A stretch of 36,812 bases of DNA from NCBI GenBank assembly GCA_934120635.1, contig CAKOUR010000014.1, positions 1 to 36,812 on the forward strand, written 5' to 3'. Positions 34,233-36,812 of the stretch are shown piece by piece. Below the pieces are notes generated by a model that saw only the letters and a list, made by a program, of their open reading frames with translations, did not search any database and was not told where the DNA came from. Position numbers and translations under genes: made by a program. Source of the DNA: an uncultured Bacilli bacterium. GTDB lineage: Bacteria > Bacillota_I > Bacilli_A > RF39 > UBA660. Within the stretch, counting starts at the first letter, position 1, and each line of letters begins with the position of its first letter.

Positions 34233-34337
34233 ATAAAAAACAAAGAGACTGTTCCCCTGTGGACAGTCTCCCAAAAAGAATAAAAAGGGTTGGCTAGTGT
34301 GATACTAGCACCAATTCATACAAAATTTGAATTGGTG
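34233..34337 (-). ncRNA. Candidate small RNA of about 105 nt upstream of thiI
   Basis: A minus-strand unit with its own promoter (34344-34372) and terminator. The start is predicted near 34337, exactly at hairpin 1 (perfect 10-pair stem, arms 34309-34318 and 34328-34337). Hairpin 2 (arms 34293-34298 and 34304-34309) follows at once. Then comes a single-stranded pyrimidine-rich stretch (about 34271-34292) and a terminator hairpin GAGACTGT/ACAGTCTC (34245-34252, 34263-34270) with a T-tract. No open frame is plausible. thiI has its own perfect promoter after the terminator, so this is an independent RNA rather than a leader. I do not recognise a known family. Confidence 0.65.
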
Positions 34338-34343
34338 ATTTAT

Positions 34344-34372
34344 ATACTAATCGATTTGTTTATATTTGTCAA
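34344..34372 (-). promoter_or_regulatory. Promoter of the candidate small RNA
   Basis: On the minus strand TTGACA (34367-34372), a 17-base spacer and TAGTAT (34344-34349). Confidence 0.75.
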
Positions 34373-34449
34373 GTATAAAATGATAAAAATGAAAAAAATT
34401 TTTGATTAACTTGTGATAATGTCTTAAGTAGTCTTTTTTTAAAGAGGAA

Positions 34450-34478
34450 TTGTTGCTTATCTTATTTTATTGTATAAT
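34450..34478 (+). promoter_or_regulatory. Sigma-A promoter of the nitroreductase gene
   Basis: TTGTTG (34450-34455), a 17-base spacer and TATAAT (34473-34478). Confidence 0.8.
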
Positions 34479-34510
34479 AAAAATGTTATAGATAGGAAGG
34501 GAGAGTTTTT

Positions 34511-35023
34511 ATGGAATTTGATCGTGTTATTCGAAAGAGAACGGCTATCCGTAGTTTTCAAGAGGATAAAGTAGTAGAAAAAGATAAGATAGTAAAAATA
34601 TTAGAGGCTGGTAGAATTGCGCCGACAGCAAAAAATTTACAACCACAAAAAATTTTTGTGATATCTAGTCAGGAAGGTCTTGCTAAGATTGATAAAGCAA
34701 CGCCTTGTCGATATCAAGCACCTGTTGTTTTGCTTGTTTGTGTAGATAGGTCAAAAGTTTTTTCTAAGAATGGTCATGATACAGTAGAGATAGATGGTTC
34801 TATTGTTGCTACTCATATGATGTTAGAGGCTACTAATTTGGGGGTTGATAATATTTGGGTTGAAATGTTTGATGCAGATGTTTTAAAAGAAGAGTTTTCT
34901 TTATCGAAGGACTTGGTACAAATTTGTTTGTTGCCTATAGGTTATCGAAGTGAAGGCGTTTTAGATAGTCCTAATCATGGAAAGCGAAAGAATTTAGAAG
35001 ATATGGTGGTTTATGTAGAATAA
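34511..35023 (+). CDS. Nitroreductase-family FMN oxidoreductase
   Basis: A 170-aa protein, at the short end of the family. It begins MEFDRVIRKRTAIRSFQ (the FMN-phosphate Arg-x-Ser region, as R-T-A-I-R-S-F) and has ILEAGRIAPTAKNLQPQKIF, the second FMN-contact block, then an Ala/Met-rich helix (SIVATHMMLEATNLGVDNIW) and a C-terminal IGYRSEG block. These homodimeric flavoproteins reduce nitro compounds, quinones or flavins with NAD(P)H; the natural substrate is not predictable. GGAAGGGAG precedes the ATG. It is monocistronic with a strong promoter. Confidence 0.9.
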   Translation: MEFDRVIRKRTAIRSFQEDKVVEKDKIVKILEAGRIAPTAKNLQPQKIFVISSQEGLAKIDKATPCRYQAPVVLLVCVDRSKVFSKNGHDTVEIDGSIVATHMMLEATNLGVDNIWVEMFDADVLKEEFSLSKDLVQICLLPIGYRSEGVLDSPNHGKRKNLEDMVVYVE

Positions 35024-35105
35024 AAATACTGATTTATCTTTTTTTCTTAGTTAAAATTTATTTTTAGGGTAGAGAATGGTTAAGTATTTTTGATTTATAA
35101 CAAAC

Positions 35106-35134
35106 TTGACAAAAGTTAACTAAAGTGTTAAAAT
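35106..35134 (+). promoter_or_regulatory. Sigma-A promoter of the alpha-CTD-like gene
   Basis: TTGACA (35106-35111), a 17-base spacer and TAAAAT (35129-35134). Confidence 0.8.
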
Positions 35135-35156
35135 ACTTGCTCGAAAGGGTGATATT

Positions 35157-36065
35157 ATGGTTGAAAAGAAAGAACTAATTGAGGATACGACTTTGTCTAA
35201 TCGGGTAAAAAGTATTCTTATTTATCAGGGAAATATTCATACAGTTTCTCAACTTTTAAGTGCTGACTGTGAGATGCTGAAGAAATTAAGAGGTATGGGT
35301 GCAGGAGCTTTACAAGAAGTTAAAGATTATATACATTCTTTAGGTAAAGAATTAATTAATGAAGATGGTCCTTTTAGTACAAAGGAAAAAGATTTGTTTA
35401 AGCAAAATAAAAAACCTTTAAGTTTTTATGGCTTTTCTATGGGGCTTTGTAAAATACTTTATCAATATAATCTTTTTACATTAGATGATTTAATTCAATA
35501 TGGTAGTTCTGTTTATCATATAGATGGTTTAACAAAATTAAGAGCTGGTGAGCTAGAGCAAATATTGTCTTCATTAGGAATTGTTTTAAATTATCAGAAG
35601 AATGTTAGTTTGAAACTTCTTGATCAAGTAGCATCTTTAGATTTTTGTTATTTGTCTATTTTTGAACAGGATGAGATTTTAAATAAAATTAAAATTAAAG
35701 ATTTAGATGGTTTAGATACTAGGGTAAAGAATGCTATTCTTTTTAGAGGAGTCACAAATTTGGGAGAACTTTTAAAGTATTCATCAGATGATATAAAATG
35801 TTTTAGGAATATGGGTAGTGGTTCTTTTGAACAACTTGTTTCTTATTTAGAATTATATGGATTAGGATTATTTACTGAAGAACAATTGCAAAAAAGGAAA
35901 AATGATAAAAAAAATCAAATGATTGATGAATATAATCAATTAATTTTTGAAAGACAAGAATTAATGAAAAGAATTCAAATGTTGGATTATCGAATTCAAC
36001 GTAAAGAATTAGAAATTAAATCTTATGATATGGATGAGAAAAAATTAGTTAGAGTTAATCATTAA
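35157..36065 (+). CDS. Protein with three RNA-polymerase alpha-CTD-like helix-hairpin-helix domains
   Basis: A 302-aa soluble protein. Residues 12-64 closely follow the C-terminal domain of RNA polymerase alpha: LSNRVKSILIYQGNIHTV, SQLLSADCEMLKKLRGMGAG, ALQEVKDYIHSLG. Residues 183-236 repeat it (DGLDTRVKNAILFRGVTNLG, CFRNMGSGSFEQLVSYLELYG). Residues 88-143 are a more diverged copy (FSMGLCKILYQYNLFTLDDL, TKLRAGELEQILSSLG). A Lys/Glu-rich coiled coil (about 240-290) ends the protein. The alpha-CTD contacts UP-element DNA and activators; three copies and a coiled coil suggest a DNA-binding or RNAP-associated factor. There is no polymerase subunit domain. AAGGGTGAT precedes the ATG. It has a strong promoter and is followed by the T-box. 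Function is inference. Confidence 0.78.
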   Translation: MVEKKELIEDTTLSNRVKSILIYQGNIHTVSQLLSADCEMLKKLRGMGAGALQEVKDYIHSLGKELINEDGPFSTKEKDLFKQNKKPLSFYGFSMGLCKILYQYNLFTLDDLIQYGSSVYHIDGLTKLRAGELEQILSSLGIVLNYQKNVSLKLLDQVASLDFCYLSIFEQDEILNKIKIKDLDGLDTRVKNAILFRGVTNLGELLKYSSDDIKCFRNMGSGSFEQLVSYLELYGLGLFTEEQLQKRKNDKKNQMIDEYNQLIFERQELMKRIQMLDYRIQRKELEIKSYDMDEKKLVRVNH

Positions 36066-36074
36066 AATAGGTGA

Positions 36075-36103
36075 TTGACTTCTTTTCTTCTTTATACTAT
36101 AAT
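36075..36103 (+). promoter_or_regulatory. Sigma-A promoter of the T-box/pheS unit
   Basis: TTGACT (36075-36080), a 17-base spacer and TATAAT (36098-36103). Confidence 0.85.
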
Positions 36104-36109
36104 ACTAAT

Positions 36110-36331
36110 TGTATTTGAAAAGAAAATTATTATAAAGAAAGTAGTAATATGAGTAATAGAACTGTTAAGAGAGTTTATGTAGGTGAGAGTTAGACCATTT
36201 CTATCATATGAATTCAGTCTTTTAGTTTTCTATGGATTACCTCGTTATCGGTAGTTGAGTGTATAGTTATTCTATAAAGAAAGGTGGTACCACGGATTTT
36301 TATTCGTCCTTTAATGCCATCTTTCTTTTTT
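36110..36331 (+). promoter_or_regulatory. T-box riboswitch, Phe-type
   Basis: A leader of about 220 bases with the T-box sequence AGGTGGTACCACGG (36282-36295, against the family AGGGTGGNACCGCG) in the antiterminator region, and a competing terminator just after. The Stem I region contains AGTAATAG and GTAGGTGAGAG-type features. The 3' side has GAATTCAG around 36210-36217, where TTC (36213-36215) fits a Phe specifier. Uncharged tRNA-Phe would favour antitermination. pheS lies downstream, which supports the specificity. Confidence 0.88.
36277..36331 (+). terminator. T-box terminator
   Basis: AAGAAAGGTGGT (36277-36288) pairs with GCCATCTTTCTT (36316-36327) with two G-U pairs, then a T-tract. 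It overlaps and competes with the T-box antiterminator. Confidence 0.82.
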
Positions 36332-36349
36332 AATTTTAAAGGAGGAGTT

Positions 36350-36634
36350 ATGAAGGGTAATGCAGAGTATTTATTAAAATATATTAGTCATGATGCTTAT
36401 TATAAAATAGTAAAGAAAAAAGCTTATCAACTTGAAGATATTATTAATGATCGAAGAGATGTTGAATTAAATATTCGCTATCTGTTGAGATTGGGAATTA
36501 AGAATGTGGATTATGTTGTATTTGAAAGAATTGATGATTTGCTTTTGTCACATCATGATTTTATGAATAAGATAAATTGTTATTTGGAGAGAATTTCTAA
36601 AGAAGATTTTATTAATATGTTAGAAAATAGTTAA
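36350..36634 (+). CDS. Small unknown protein between the Phe T-box and pheS
   Basis: A 94-aa soluble, mostly helical protein (EYLLKYISHDAYYKIVKKKA, then LEDIINDRRDVELNIRYLL, then LGIKNVDYVVFERIDDLL). The frame extends 22 codons upstream to a GTG inside the T-box terminator, but GGAGGAG five bases before the ATG at 36350 sets the start. It is placed after the terminator and 42 bases before pheS, so it falls under the same T-box control. I do not recognise the family; regulation by tRNA-Phe charging suggests a link to Phe-tRNA or pheST supply, which is inference. Confidence 0.7.
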   Translation: MKGNAEYLLKYISHDAYYKIVKKKAYQLEDIINDRRDVELNIRYLLRLGIKNVDYVVFERIDDLLLSHHDFMNKINCYLERISKEDFINMLENS

Positions 36635-36675
36635 GATATAAAACAAAACTATTAAGGAAAAAGGTGGAGATAAAG

Positions 36676-36812
36676 ATGGAAAAAATAGAAGAATTAAAGA
36701 AAAAAATTAATTATGATTTTGAAACTGTAATTCATTTAGATGAGTTGAATGAATTAAAGGTAAAATACTTAGGAAAAAAAGGGTTAATTAGTGAGCTGAA
36801 TACTACAATAAA
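36676..36812 (+). CDS. pheS: Phenylalanyl-tRNA synthetase alpha subunit (5' part)
   Basis: The first 45 codons of a gene running off the right edge. MEKIEELKKKI, then DELNELKVKYLGKKGLISEL matches the PheS N-terminal coiled coil, where the LGKKG segment is nearly invariant. AAGGTGGAG lies seven bases before the ATG. The Phe-type T-box and the intervening small ORF are upstream. PheS forms the catalytic half of the alpha2beta2 enzyme that charges tRNA-Phe. Confidence 0.92.
   Translation, partial: MEKIEELKKKINYDFETVIHLDELNELKVKYLGKKGLISELNTTI

Noticed and set aside
34233..34337. Three-hairpin RNA considered as a riboswitch leader of thiI
   Set aside because: It ends in its own terminator, thiI has a separate perfect promoter after it, and no TPP, SAM, T-box or preQ1 consensus was recognised.

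Overview
The window is AT-rich (GC by eye near 30%), densely coded and mostly + strand. Many genes have clear TTGACA/TATAAT-type promoters, and the Shine-Dalgarno sites match parts of AGAAAGGAGGTGATC. All reading frames close normally under the standard bacterial code; TGA is used as a stop and TGG as Trp. Gene content points to a low-GC Gram-positive (Bacillota), probably an uncultured host-associated Bacilli/Clostridia-like lineage. Cell-wall genes include VanY- and DacA-type carboxypeptidases, a GH25 muramidase, FemAB, a Ddl-like ligase and an LCP protein. An alpha/beta SASP and a SpoIIP amidase argue for endospore formation or recent descent from a spore former. The taxonomic placement is inference.

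Layout. 1-3185 (minus) is the 5' part of a very large surface protein with a type IV prepilin N-terminus and about nine InlB/Listeria-Bacteroides-type repeats; it runs off the left edge. Divergent from it are a second short prepilin-like gene, gpmI, a VanY-type carboxypeptidase, a BI-1 family membrane protein, a GH25 protein with a duplicated degenerate GH25-like domain, and pyk. 10234-14651 is a TetR / MmpL / LxxG-heptad secreted-protein locus with a palindromic control region. 14708-19905 holds cell-envelope genes: a DacA-like peptidase, SpoIIP with a small membrane partner, and an LCP protein carrying an extra solute-binding-like domain. 19931-23510 holds an RSH (ppGpp) gene preceded by a leader ORF and terminator that look like an attenuator, then an ABC-F ATPase.

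23602-26219 contains a repeat protein of unrecognised family, a decayed DUF1848 gene and an HD hydrolase. 26248-29334 contains FemAB (minus), a Ddl-like ligase and ruvA. 29470-32621 contains a protein of tandem degenerate MazF/PemK-like domains, an anchored unknown protein and a CmpB-type membrane protein (minus). 32704-34372 (minus) contains the SASP, thiI and an apparent independent small RNA gene. 34511-36812 contains a nitroreductase, a protein with three RNA-polymerase alpha-CTD-like domains, a Phe-type T-box, a small unknown gene and the start of pheS.

The signals most worth following up are: the attenuator-like leader in front of an RSH whose synthetase catalytic Glu appears to be Gln; the triple alpha-CTD-like protein; the YHxxDM repeat protein; the tandem MazF-like protein; and the roughly 105-nt small RNA upstream of thiI. 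All assignments rest on reading the sequence; no database search was run.
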